From NCBI GenBank assembly GCA_003573635.1, contig QUTJ01031620.1:1-10000 (forward strand): a stretch of DNA of 10,000 bases. The letters run 5' to 3'. The notes under the pieces are model-generated. The model was not told the DNA's origin. It worked only from the letters and a program-made list of their open reading frames with translations, and did no database searches. Both the position numbers and the translations under genes were made by a program. This document shows, piece after piece, positions 1-7,843 of the stretch (positions within the stretch are counted from its first letter, which is position 1; the number at the start of each line of letters is the position of its first letter). Source of the DNA: Goniomonas avonlea. Its lineage: Eukaryota; Cryptophyceae; Goniomonadida; Goniomonadaceae.

Positions 1-266
1 AAAATGCGAAACAGACGACAACCAACAGCTGTTGTTGGATGTACGACACCGGAACTGCTCCACCAGACACCTTCCACCCCAGAGCGCGCTCTTCGCGCCA
101 TTCGCGCCATTCCCCTCTCTCCTCGCTCGTCCCATCAATCTACTACTGTAGAGTGACTACTGTACCAATTATGTAATCAATAATGTGTCCTGATCGTTCT
201 GCATGTCATACAGCCCTCGGAACTTTGAAGGGAGGTGACAAGCCGTTGTCTGTTTCGTTGGTTGCA
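1..266 (+). promoter_or_regulatory. Upstream region and probable 5' leader of the MORN gene
   Basis: No convincing coding sequence is visible. The stretch is pyrimidine-rich on this strand around 100-135. It holds an exact 9-bp tandem duplication, TTCGCGCCA at 92-100 and 101-109. It also has two CTACTGTA-type motifs near 140-165. In-frame ATG codons occur at 183 and 267; the second fits the protein better because the peptide between them is unlike the acidic start of the MORN protein. No clear TATA box is seen. The transcription start is unknown. Confidence 0.45.
92..109. promoter_or_regulatory. Tandem TTCGCGCCA pair, E2F-like
   Basis: Two perfect head-to-tail copies of TTCGCGCCA lie about 160 bp upstream of the predicted MORN start codon. 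The core TTCGCGCC (complement GGCGCGAA) matches the half of the classical E2F/DP site known from plants and animals. Assignment to E2F is by resemblance only. A chance short duplication is possible. Confidence 0.3.
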
Positions 267-987
267 ATGGCAGACGACGAGGAAATCGAGGAAATCTTCG
301 GCACCTGGTTGAACAAGGAAGGGGAGCCAGCCCAGAAGGACGCAGACAACAAAGCGATTGGGGACGGCATTGCGCAATACCCCAATGAAGACACATACGA
401 AGGGAGCATGGAGGCAGGGCTGAGATCGGGGGAGGGCAAGTACGTCTGGAAAGCCGGCGCCGTGCCAGGGCTCAAGTACGAGGGCGCATATAAGCAAAAC
501 AAAAAGCATGGTCACGGTAAAGTGACCACACCAGAGGGTGGTGTTTACACAGGTGCGCAAACTTTGATGAACCTGTGGTCCTGTTGCTGACCCCGCTCAT
601 TAGGTGAATTTTCTGAGGGTGCCAGGCATGGCACGGGAACATTCATCTATGCCAATGGCGATTGGTACAAAGGAGGCTGGGAGAATGGGAAAAAACATGG
701 GAAAGGGTCATACTACTCCAAGGCAGGGGTTTGTTGGGTGAGTTGCTCGTTTATTTGTTCCTGCTGACTTCATGCGGCTTACCGACTTGCAGTACATCGG
801 TCGCTGGCATGAAGGTGAATTTGTGGAAGGGGACTGGAAGTGGAAGGATGGAGGAAGATACACTGGGAAGTTCAAGGCCAACAAACCTGCAAAAGGACCG
901 GGGACGTTTTCGTTCGCAAACGGCACAAAACAGTCGGGTCGTTGGGTGCAGTGTGGCGAGAAGTTGCTGTGGCAGACAGCGGAATGA
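267..987 (+). CDS. MORN-repeat protein, radial-spoke-head-1-like (three exons)
   Basis: Exons are 267-552, 604-737 and 793-987, giving about 204 residues. Intron 1 (51 nt, phase 1) and intron 2 (55 nt, phase 0, donor GTGAGT) are GT-AG. A donor at 729 is an alternative that would remove three residues (VCW). The acidic N-terminus starts MADDEEIEEIFGTW. From about residue 44, six MORN units follow with the YxGxxxxGxxxGxG pattern, including YEGAYKQNKKHGHG, YTGEFSEGARHGTG and YKGGWENGKKHGKG; the last two are more divergent. MORN arrays in this family mediate protein-protein or membrane contacts; single-domain members include the axonemal radial spoke head protein RSPH1. That role is inferred from length and repeat layout, not proven. 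The ATG at 267 was chosen over 183 because the peptide encoded before 267 is unlike the rest. The gene is tail-to-tail with the SUMO ligase gene, 100 bp away. Confidence 0.88.
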
Positions 988-1041
988 ACCGTTGGTCTGC
1001 TGGGCGTCATCGAACAATAACTTGTGAAAAATACCATGTGA

Positions 1042-1047
1042 AATAAA
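1042..1047 (+). terminator. AATAAA polyadenylation signal for the MORN gene
   Basis: A canonical AATAAA hexamer lies 55 bp after the MORN stop codon, inside the 100-bp convergent spacer. This is the distance expected for a eukaryotic 3' UTR. The cleavage site is not known, and the transcript probably runs close to the opposing gene's 3' end. Confidence 0.55.
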
Positions 1048-1087
1048 TGCTCACGAATGTCCACGACAAAATGGTCTCCGTTGCAAC

Positions 1088-2921
1088 TCAGTCACTGTCT
1101 ATTACGATACATGGGGCAGACGACAGTTCATGGGGAGGCGGGTTAAACGCCTGAGAGTCTGAGTCATAACCATTGGCGTTCTGGTCATTGGGCCAGAAAA
1201 GTGGAGCAGAAAAATCGGGGGTGAAGTCAAAGTAATTCGACGGTGGCGGCACAGCAGGCGCCGGCACAGGTATTGCTCTTGACGATCCAGAATCGTCCAA
1301 AATGATGCCGCGCGCTTTCTTTGCTGTTGGGTGCGTCTCAGCAACATGTTCCACCCAACGGTAGAGTCCAACAATAGAGATTTTCAGCAGTTGTGTGGAA
1401 TCTGAGGGGACAGACCTGGAGGAGGACCTTCGCCCTTTGCTGGGGGCAAGACCCACGACCCATCCGGCCGCACCCGGACACGGTCAACACTCTCATCCAC
1501 CTCACGGAGAATATTGCGCATGAACGGATCCACTCGCAAGTCCTGCCGCGCGATAGGATTATTCTTCGTCTCGTTTTCTGGAGGAAACGCAAAACATCAC
1601 ACACCGAGAGAGGCAACGGCCGACCGCCTGGGCACGATGGACACAGCCAAAGGTGGTGCTGCAACGAAAACGACAAGAAGGTCTGGACAGCGGGTCAAGT
1701 TCGGCGCAACTAAAGACGCGGTTACCAGCAGGTCGAAGCATTGAGTATGGCTGCAACTTCGGCCTTTGCACGGAATCTGTGCAAACCAGTTGATCAAGAG
1801 TTCGAGAACAAGCAAACGACGCGTACCTGGATTCGAACGTAACTAATTGGGCAGCGAAGAGAAAGGTCCAACTCTGAAACACACAAGTCATCGTCGTCAT
1901 TGTTCCGTTGTGTTGATGCGACAGAAGCTTTTTGCTGAACCACCGGCACCAGCTGCAACAAGATCAGAACCACAAGAAAGGGTGCAGCCCTTGCAAGCAA
2001 CATCAACAGAACCAACGGACCTCCTCAGCCGTGACAATTCGAGCAAATTCAACCACAACATAGACCGGTGTTTGAGACGGAACGTAACGCTGCACCTCCA
2101 GCGAATGGCTCGGGAACTGGTTTCGAAGTCAGCGGACAGAACACATCCCCACCAAGAGGTTGACTCACCGGTCGCCGAGTCTCCTTGGTGATCATCACTG
2201 GCACACAATAATGACGCCCATTCTTGTTTGCTGGAGTAATTTTCCGTGGCTGGGGAATGTGAGACGGCACACCAGAGGCGACACAGTGGTACCTTGGGGA
2301 GTTGCTGGGCCACACCATCCAACTTCACCATGAAGTTTGGATTAAACTGAACTTCAGTCATGGGCGGTGGGTCTGAAACAAACAGCCTGACAAGCAGCGC
2401 ATAGCGGTGGCCACCATGTTGGGTCAAGAGTCGCTGCTGGTCATGAGAAAGATTCACTGCGGCTCTGCAGGTCGACCCTGGAGCAAGTAACATCAGACTA
2501 ACACTTCATATCTCGAAAGCGGTAGCACACCGCATTGCTGAACCAAGAGGAGACCCATGTGTTCGAACGCTGGATTCTCAGCAAGGAGTGCGATGATCTG
2601 ACTCGTTCGAGCATCCAGGGAAGAAGAATGAGAAGGTGCGCCAGACGCTGCAGCGACAGGATGGGGCTGGGGCTGGGACATGCTTCCGTTTGAGCTGCTC
2701 CCACTCGAGCTCACGAACAGCAAAGGCACTAATTGTTGGAGAAGCTTTTGCTTCGGTCCAGTCATGAGAAGGCCCAAGCTTTTTCGCTCTTTGAAATACC
2801 GAACCATTCCCTTGAGTTCTTTCACCCGAAGTCCATGCAGATGACCGACGGCTGTGGCCGAAATCAGTATCAACGAAGGATAGAATGAGAACGCACAGGT
2901 CAGGCTGGCCAACAGCTGCAT
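1088..2921 (-). CDS. PIAS/SIZ-type SUMO E3 ligase (SAP, PINIT, SP-RING; about ten exons)
   Basis: Exons in transcript order are 2921-2897, 2851-2531, 2477-2293, 2249-2169, 2116-2021, 1952-1827, 1776-1726, 1682-1625, 1577-~1428 and ~1401-1088. Introns are 43-68 nt GT-AG. The product is about 450-470 residues. Residues ~15-53 form a SAP domain (LRVKELKGMVRYF...MTGPKQKLLQQL). A Ser/Pro linker follows, then a PINIT domain from ~118 (NPNFMVKLDGVAQQLP...). Residues ~267-312 form the SP-RING: SLRCPIS, then C286, H288 and C291 in RSCSHTQCFD, then WLCPSC with C309 and C312; spacing matches human PIAS1. The conserved DGSW comes after it. The acidic tail has SUMO-interaction-like motifs (GIILDD, and PCIVIDSD at the very end). 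The family transfers SUMO from UBC9 to nuclear targets; SAP binds AT-rich DNA. Start at MQLLASL resembles plant SIZ1 starts. The junction near 1400-1430 is unresolved. Confidence 0.9.
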
Positions 2922-3293
2922 GACAGAAATCTCCGCAAAATGTGCAAGCTCCACAATCTCACTGTGGCTAAGCTTTAGGTGACGAATATCATGGCCCTGC
3001 GCATGTGGGTGAGCTGAAATGATACGCGGAAGTGGAAAGTGGCCTTCTCACCGGCAACTGCGGGTCCTGCATGGGTCCTACGGCCAGGCGAGGGTTTTGG
3101 GGTCACGTTGACACCCCAAAGGCCCAAAGGCCCAACTTTTGAAATGCATTATTAGGTGGGATAAATACTCTGGAGATTTAAAATCAAGAGATTTGATTAC
3201 AGAAATCAACGTGATGTTATCGCACACTACATCACGTTTCGTGGACAGGAGTTTTTTGAAAGACAATAATGCCAAAGGAGCCTCGAGACTGAG
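2922..3293. promoter_or_regulatory. Divergent promoter spacer between SUMO ligase and coiled-coil gene
   Basis: This 372-bp spacer separates two head-to-head start codons. No independent gene is seen. In the minus direction the reading frame stays open for about 30 codons upstream of the chosen ligase ATG, so an upstream exon cannot be excluded. The spacer holds a near-perfect dyad at 3096-3120, a short GGCCCAAA direct repeat just after it, and an AT-rich GGATAAATA element at about 3159-3167 that could serve as a TATA-like box for the plus-strand gene. Confidence 0.5.
3096..3120. repeat. Dyad-symmetric element at the centre of the divergent spacer
   Basis: TTTGGGGTCA, a 3-nt centre CGT, then TGAC, one bulged A, and CCCCAAA form an almost perfect palindrome. 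Its centre is at 3107, the exact midpoint of the 2922-3293 spacer. It could be a binding site for a dimeric factor serving both promoters. A role is inferred from position and symmetry only. Confidence 0.5.
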
Positions 3294-4780
3294 ATGTCGA
3301 CTGACGTGACCCTGGCCCAGGCCAGCACACCTCACCGAATGAGCGCGAAGCTTAGAAGTGCTTTGGAGTCGCAAGATCCTGGTTGTTTACGCGATTTCGT
3401 CCTGGAGCTCAACGCGCTTGAGGCGCTATCCGTGCGAAGCCGCCGACCGAGCGATCGCAATGATACTCGATCGGGTTGCGAGTCTATTGATGAGCTCTCC
3501 CTCGAAGTCTCCCGGATAAAAAAACAGCTCCATTTTGATAACGGGCAACAAAGGACTACCGAGCTTTCGACAACGAGCTCGTTTGATTCCACCCAGTGGC
3601 TGAAACCTACGGATACGCTTGATCACTTGCTTCGGAACGCAGAAAACAGAGCGCAGCAAGCGGACAACGAACTTGCTCTACAGCGGGTGCACAATGAGGA
3701 AATCAGAGCACAATCGGCACAGACCATCGAGCAATTGGAAAAGCGCCTCGCTAAACAAGACGCGGAACAGGAAAATATGAAAATAGAGCTCTTGGAGTTG
3801 CGTCGGGCATTGCCTTCCCCTGACGAGATCAAGGCTGACCAGGATTTGCGCGGGCGTTTACAGCGAGCTGAGGCACAGGCAGCGGAAGCATGCGCAGCAC
3901 GCCGGCTGGCTGAGGAGCTAAATGAAGTTTTACAGCAGCGACTGCGCGCAGCCGAAATTGCCCGTGCTGAAGCAGAGACTGCCTTGGCAGAGCAAAGGAT
4001 GAGCCGTGACCAACAGCAACGCCAGGCTGCGACTCAGCTCCGCGATGTCAGCGATCAAATTCAACTGGTGATTGCAGCACGGGACACGGCCCTTCTTGAG
4101 GCTGAGAATCTCCGTGCCGAGTGTGCAGGATGGCAGTCGGTGAGTAGCACCGCCACCAGCGAGGCCAAAGCCGAATACGCGCGACTCTACGCCCTCGTTG
4201 CAGAGGCGGAGGCCGCGAGACGTGCAGCAGCCGATGCTGCCGACGAGGCCTTGACCCTGGCACTGGCACGCGTGAGGCAGGCTGGCCGCGAGGTGATTGC
4301 GGCGCGCGCAGACGCCACAAGGAGGATCGACGAAGCGCGAGCGGAAGCGACTCGCCGTGAGACATCCCTTGAGGCCGAGGTAGCGCGGCTTCTCGCCTTG
4401 AATGCTGCCGTGGAGGCTGACCGCGACCGAGTCCGTGCTGGTAAGCATACGTCAAGAGTTCACACCAACCTTCGTCCATTTGAGCAATGGTTCCAACTAC
4501 ACCTTTGGTGGATTCGAGTCACATTCGAGGCGTTCACAGGGCTCCCATTGACAGAAACGACCAGGTGCGGAGGCCTGGGCGTTGGAAGCGCGACAAGCTG
4601 CAGAGCAGCAAGGAGTGCAGGAGGGCAGGGCGGCAGAGCTGGCGTCGCTGTTACTGACCGCGGGCGCAGAGGCAAATGAGGCTCGGCGTCAGGCTGCTGC
4701 GGAGGCCAGTGCTGCGCAGAGTACGATCGCTCGGCTAGAAGAGCAGGTGTGCGCGCGTGCTGCCGCAGAACGGCGGCGTG

Positions 4781-4821
<41 letters not shown>

Positions 4822-5720
4822 TGTATGTGTGTGTGCGTGTGCGTGGACCCTTGTCCGTCGATGTAGCATCACACGCCGACCAGGTTGCTAGTCTGGCCGC
4901 AGAACGGCGGCGTGCTATCCAATCAGCAGAAGCATCTCTCACCAGAGCCGCTGCTCTTGAAACGGAGTTGCTCCGCGTGAGGCAGTCAGGCGTCGAGCAC
5001 TCGGCCCCTCTGTCCTCTGGTGTGTCCGAGCATCGAGCGGACCTGGAGAAAGGGCCCGAGCACGCGGTCATGGTCTGACGCTTGTTGCTCTGTGGTTGGT
5101 GGCTCTCAGACTGCTGTTTCGCCAGTGTTTCCGGAAACGGAATCGCTCCCTCTAAGGCAGTCATGCGTCGAGCACACGGCCCCTCTGTCCGCTGGCGTGT
5201 CTGAGCATCGAGTGCAGGGTGCGGTGTAGGAAGCGGGCACGTTTCTGTACATGGCCTGCACACGAGCACACGGCCCCTCTGTCCACAGCGAGTGCAGGGT
5301 GGCACGTCCCTGCACGGCGACGTGAAGAAGGGGAACTTGCTTGAGCGTTGGGTGCGTCGAGCATCGAGGGCAGGCTGGCACGTCTCTGCACCGGGGCCTG
5401 GAGACAGGGCGCGAGCATGAGTGGGCTCTCGTGGCTAAAGTTTGCAGCTCGGTCACGGCATGGCGCCTGTTGCTCGTGCTTGGCAGCTTTGACAGCCTGT
5501 TGTTTCGCCAGTGAGTTTTGTCCTGGCAGTGCTCGCTCAAGGTGTGTCCAGGCGTTTCCGCGTCCGTCGGCGGAACGTTCCCGTGTATGCAGACGAGTCT
5601 ATTCACCATCACTTTGGATAAGAAGACGAGCTTCTTGCCGTGCTTGTAGGGAGCAGGCAGTCTCTGTACTTGGACTTGGAGAAAGAGCTCGCCGAACTGC
5701 GCTCTTCGACTCTTTTCTGA
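3294..5720 (+). CDS. Long coiled-coil protein (about 490-510 residues)
   Basis: Exons are 3294-4440, 4565-4746, 4884-4976 and probably 5661-5720. The first 60 residues are Ser/Thr-rich and less regular. From about residue 65 to the end the protein is an Ala/Glu/Arg/Gln-rich heptad coiled coil (for example EQLEKRLAKQDAEQ and EEACAARRLAEEL-type runs). Intron 1 (124 nt, donor GTAAGC) and intron 2 (137 nt) are well supported because the coiled coil continues in frame across both. The 3' end is less sure. Reading on from 4976 gives a non-heptad tail stopping at 5078. Splicing GTGAGG at 4977 to the AG at 5660 instead gives LYLDLEKELAELR and a stop at 5720, which continues the heptads. I prefer the spliced form. 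The family cannot be named; such proteins are often structural, at basal bodies, cytoskeleton or Golgi, but nothing here decides that. Confidence 0.75.
4747..4883 (+). other. Intron 2 of the coiled-coil gene, containing a copy of the exon it precedes
   Basis: The intron runs from CAG|GTGTGC to GACCAG|GTTGCT. The 21-bp sequence at 4762-4782 inside the intron is identical to 4896-4916 in the following exon, where it encodes AAERRRA. In both copies an AGGT lies 12-15 bp before it. If retained, the intron gives Leu-Ser and Cys-Val runs from the microsatellite and a stop at 4864-4866, so it is not coding in that frame. Confidence 0.7.
4781..4845. repeat. Compound (CT)n(GT)n dinucleotide microsatellite
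   Basis: About twelve CT units (4781-4804) pass directly into about ten GT units, followed by an interrupted ATGTGTGTGTGCGTGTGCGTG tail. It lies inside the predicted intron 2 of the coiled-coil gene. Length polymorphism between strains is likely for such repeats. It explains the His-Thr and Arg-Glu runs seen when the opposite strand is translated, which are artefacts. Confidence 0.95.
4977..5660. repeat. Degenerate repeat block in the last intron (or 3' region) of the coiled-coil gene
   Basis: The block is built from decayed copies of a few segments. The 57 bp at 4981-5037 recur at 5156-5212 with about five mismatches. A 22-bp core of the second copy (CGAGCACACGGCCCCTCTGTCC) recurs exactly at 5263-5284. 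GGCACGTCCCTGCAC near 5301 is echoed as GGCACGTCTCTGCAC near 5380. A separate segment ending TTTCGCCAGTG occurs near 5117-5127 and again near 5503-5513, each preceded by a similar CTGTTGCTC-like stretch. No reading frame is maintained through the copies, which favours noncoding intron sequence. Confidence 0.7.
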
Positions 5721-6075
5721 CCTGTCATGTCGCTAACGGGAGACATCGTTGATCACCATGGTCTCGAGAATTCCTTTTATCACCATGTCTCAGGTTGAAT
5801 CTTGGTCCAAATTATAAATATCTGTAGAAATTAACTTGCTGGGTTTCTGAGCCGGCTCTCGGGAGTTCGAGGCTCAACAAGTCGTCGGCGACTCATGCAG
5901 GAATCAATCTATACGCTGGCCCCGCCATGTTAACTCATGCAGGAAGCAACCTGAACGTCGGCCCCGCCATGTTAACCTCTGGCGTTGTCAGGTAGCACTT
6001 GCTGCGTTTGTCAGAGCGAGCCAGGTCGGTGGGCTGCGACGATAAGGTCTCATTAGGAAACACTTGCGGTGTTTG
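5721..6075. other. Convergent spacer with no recognised gene
   Basis: The spacer lies between the stop codons of the coiled-coil gene (+) and the phosphoesterase gene (-). It holds an AT-rich stretch at about 5808-5835 (AAATTATAAATATC), a 42-bp tandem repeat at 5891-5974, and the outer copy of a 65-bp repeat at 5996-6060 that continues into the phosphoesterase gene. No coding pattern is convincing. Confidence 0.55.
5891..5974. repeat. Two-copy 42-bp tandem repeat
   Basis: Unit 5891-5932 and unit 5933-5974 both start ACTCATGCAGGAA and end GGCCCCGCCATGTTA, with a handful of substitutions in the middle. It lies in the convergent spacer, likely within a 3' UTR. Confidence 0.85.
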
Positions 6076-6135
6076 TCACAGCGGGTCAGGGTCCGCAAGG
6101 TCGTTGGGCTGTGCCGATAAGGTCTCGTTAGGAAA
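5996..6135. repeat. Two-copy 65-bp tandem repeat overlapping the phosphoesterase stop codon
   Basis: Copy 1 is 5996-6060 and copy 2 is 6061-6135. Copy 2 carries a 10-bp insertion (GGTCCGCAAG) relative to copy 1. Both contain TTTGTCA and GATAAGGTCTC(A/G)TTAGGAAA. Read on the minus strand, copy 2 encodes the last residues of the phosphoesterase (FPNETLSAQP...), and copy 1 would encode FPNETLSSQP after the stop codon. Confidence 0.85.
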
Positions 6136-7698
6136 CACGGCCGCGAGCAGTTCCGTTGGATCAAAATTCATATCGGAGTCTGTCATCACCCGCAGGTGCA
6201 GGTCACGTGGTGTCGGGACCTGGAGCACCAGTTCCGCACGGAAATCTGACCGGCCTGAGAGGAGCTCATTGGGGTACCTGGCGCGGTCAGATTCAGGACC
6301 CCTTGTCTGACATGTCTGACGTTCTACAGTAGCTTCTCCCTCCCTCGCCCTCCCGGTTCCCCTCTTAGCACTTTCCCTCCCTCTCCTGTGTGTCGCCTCA
6401 CTGGCTGATCGATGATTTTAACCGAGTGACACGATGGAATAACGGAGATGTTTCCCACTTTCCTCCCCCCCGCCTCTCTCCCGTAAGCACACACAAAATT
6501 CAATGCAGCGTGAACCATGACGGAAGAGCATTCACGATGGAAAGCACTCATCACTCACCCGGCTTGGTTGGAAACGAAGCGAACACTCCGCCCGCTGTTG
6601 GACATTGTCAGCTTGTCGGTGGCGAGTGAGCGAGGCGGGAGAGACGAGGGAGGGTAGAGAGGGGGGAGGGAGGGGTGGATCGAGCAGCGAGTACCTTGGA
6701 AACTCGTACAGAAAGTCGCATGACTGGTGAGTGTGTCCAAAGCCCCACACGGCCACCGACGGATGCCTCTCCACCAAATCGCGCAGGTCAGTACCGAGAA
6801 ACGAAGACAATGGTGAAAGCGGCTCGGCCTCTTCAGGGAAGAAAACCACACCGCCGAGATTCCCGACGGGAGTGTGATGTGAGAGAACCACAACAGTTTC
6901 GTTCAAGGCGTCAGATACAGAGAGCTCAGCCTCAAGAAACGCCAAGTCTTGAAGGTGTAAAGCTGTTGTGTCCGCTGGCATCAACCGTGAGCCGCGAATC
7001 TTGCGAGCATTCTTCTGATGCCACTCCTCACGATTCGCCTGGCTCGTTGAGTCTACAACCTGGTCCAGGATCGATAACACATGCCCTAATTGCTCGGGGG
7101 CAGAATCGAGCAGATCCCCATCATCTGGTTTGAAAATACTGTGGTAGTCTGATACCCACCTTTGCACTACAGGCTGCTTATCGGTCGGAATATTGGACCA
7201 GAGGGTGACCCCGAGAAACCTGACACCAGAGCTGTGCCGAAAGCTACTACGGTCCATAAACATTACGTTGGTCAGATTCAGTCTCTGAAGAGTTCTCTGT
7301 ATCCGGAGCTTCGCCATGTGGTAGCTCCGGTCGCCGTAAAACTCGTGGTTTCCAGCAAGCAAGAACACTTGTTCGTAACGAATGCTCATTGCAACGAGGA
7401 ACGACCCATACTTGCTCTCTTGAGGGCAACCAACATCCCCTGCCAATACCAACACTGGGGCGAGAGTAGGGAACGTCCACACTTGATCGGCATCAAGGTG
7501 CTCACTGTGCAGGTCTGAGACGAGCTGAAACTCAAAAGGCTTGAGATGCGGCTGTGCCGCTCTGACAAGTGGTGCCAACACCTGAGGCTCAGGATCATAC
7601 AAACTGATGTGTACTAATCCGGGTGTTACTGCCAAGAACAACAAAGCTACCACCCCAAGGCCAGCAAGGCGGACCGAAAACGAGCAGGCACTGCTCAT
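6076..7698 (-). CDS. Membrane-anchored calcineurin-like metallophosphoesterase (three exons)
   Basis: Exons are 7698-6695, 6594-6559 and 6277-6076, giving 413 residues. Residues ~11-33 are a hydrophobic signal anchor, so the catalytic domain is probably lumenal or extracellular. Metal-binding motifs appear in order: SDLH (D62, H64), AGD (D88), GNHE (N117, H118), SHH (H274/H275) and GHTH (H322, H324). TLWSN at ~166 and the DYHSIF segment match the soluble bacterial-type metallophosphoesterase subfamily. In that subfamily the GHTH loop is followed by an RVVxNPRGYxxE...FDP tail. Here that tail is only recovered by splicing: the microexon supplies SVRFVSNQAG and exon 3 supplies YPNELL and NFDPTELL. 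Introns are 100 and 281 nt, both phase 2. Stopping instead at 6532 in the unspliced frame would give a low-complexity tail. The substrate is unknown. The start ATG is 145 bp from the divergent neighbour. Confidence 0.9.
6243..6293. repeat. 10-bp inverted repeat spanning the last splice acceptor of the phosphoesterase gene
   Basis: AATCTGACCG at 6243-6252 is the exact reverse complement of CGGTCAGATT at 6284-6293. In the minus-strand pre-mRNA the arms flank the predicted acceptor of intron 2 (intron end at 6278), which would sit in the loop with the first bases of exon 3. A regulatory role is inference. Confidence 0.55.
6559..6594 (-). other. 36-nt microexon of the phosphoesterase gene
   Basis: It lies between AG and GTGAGT borders, is phase 2 on both sides and encodes twelve codons including SVRFVSNQ, matching the family's conserved RVVxN segment after the GHTH loop. 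Skipping it keeps the frame (…FPR-YPNELL…). The intron on its 5' side is pyrimidine-rich in the transcript and the one on its 3' side purine-rich. Confidence 0.7.
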
Positions 7699-7843
7699 CG
7701 AACCACTCCAACCATCTTCTCAAAGACCATCAAAGTGCCCTTCAAGTAGCGAACAACGCGAGCGAATATATAGATATATAAATTGAGGCGTCAAGTACGG
7801 TCAAATGACCTAAACTTTTTTATCCTCGGAGCAGCTCTTCACC
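7699..7843. promoter_or_regulatory. 145-bp bidirectional promoter (phosphoesterase / Ala-Pro-rich protein)
   Basis: Two start codons face away from each other with only 145 bp between. At 7767-7780 there is TATATAGATATATA, followed by AA, so TATATAAA (7775-7782) is a TATA box candidate about 60 bp upstream of the plus-strand ATG; the minus strand reads TATATATC there and could serve the other gene. The symmetric AT element is centred at about 7773, next to the spacer midpoint of 7771. The CT-rich run before 7844 may mark the plus transcript's leader. Confidence 0.65.

Noticed and set aside
177-560. 127-codon open frame on the minus strand
   Set aside because: It is the complement of the first MORN exon and crosses its upstream region; its hydrophobic composition mirrors the acidic and Lys codons opposite.
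1393-1744. Overlapping plus-strand frames of 106 and 76 codons
   Set aside because: They are antisense to the SP-RING exons of the SUMO ligase and show no family pattern.
4460-5305. 281-codon open frame on the minus strand
   Set aside because: It is antisense to the coiled-coil gene, starts at a non-ATG codon, and runs through the microsatellite (His-Thr and Arg-Glu runs) and the repeat block. The plus-strand heptad pattern and splice sites explain the region better.
5348-5752. 134-codon open frame on the plus strand (Cys/Arg/Ser-rich)
   Set aside because: It sits in the degenerate repeat block, the repeat copies do not share this frame, and composition looks random. It could only be coding if the repeat block is exonic.
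5999-6310. 103-codon open frame on the plus strand containing the 65-bp repeat
   Set aside because: The opposite strand encodes the conserved C-terminal exon of the phosphoesterase here, with proper splice borders, so the plus frame is a shadow.
7162-7518. 118-codon open frame on the plus strand
   Set aside because: It lies wholly antisense to the phosphoesterase catalytic core, whose motifs are unmistakable. It has no recognisable pattern.
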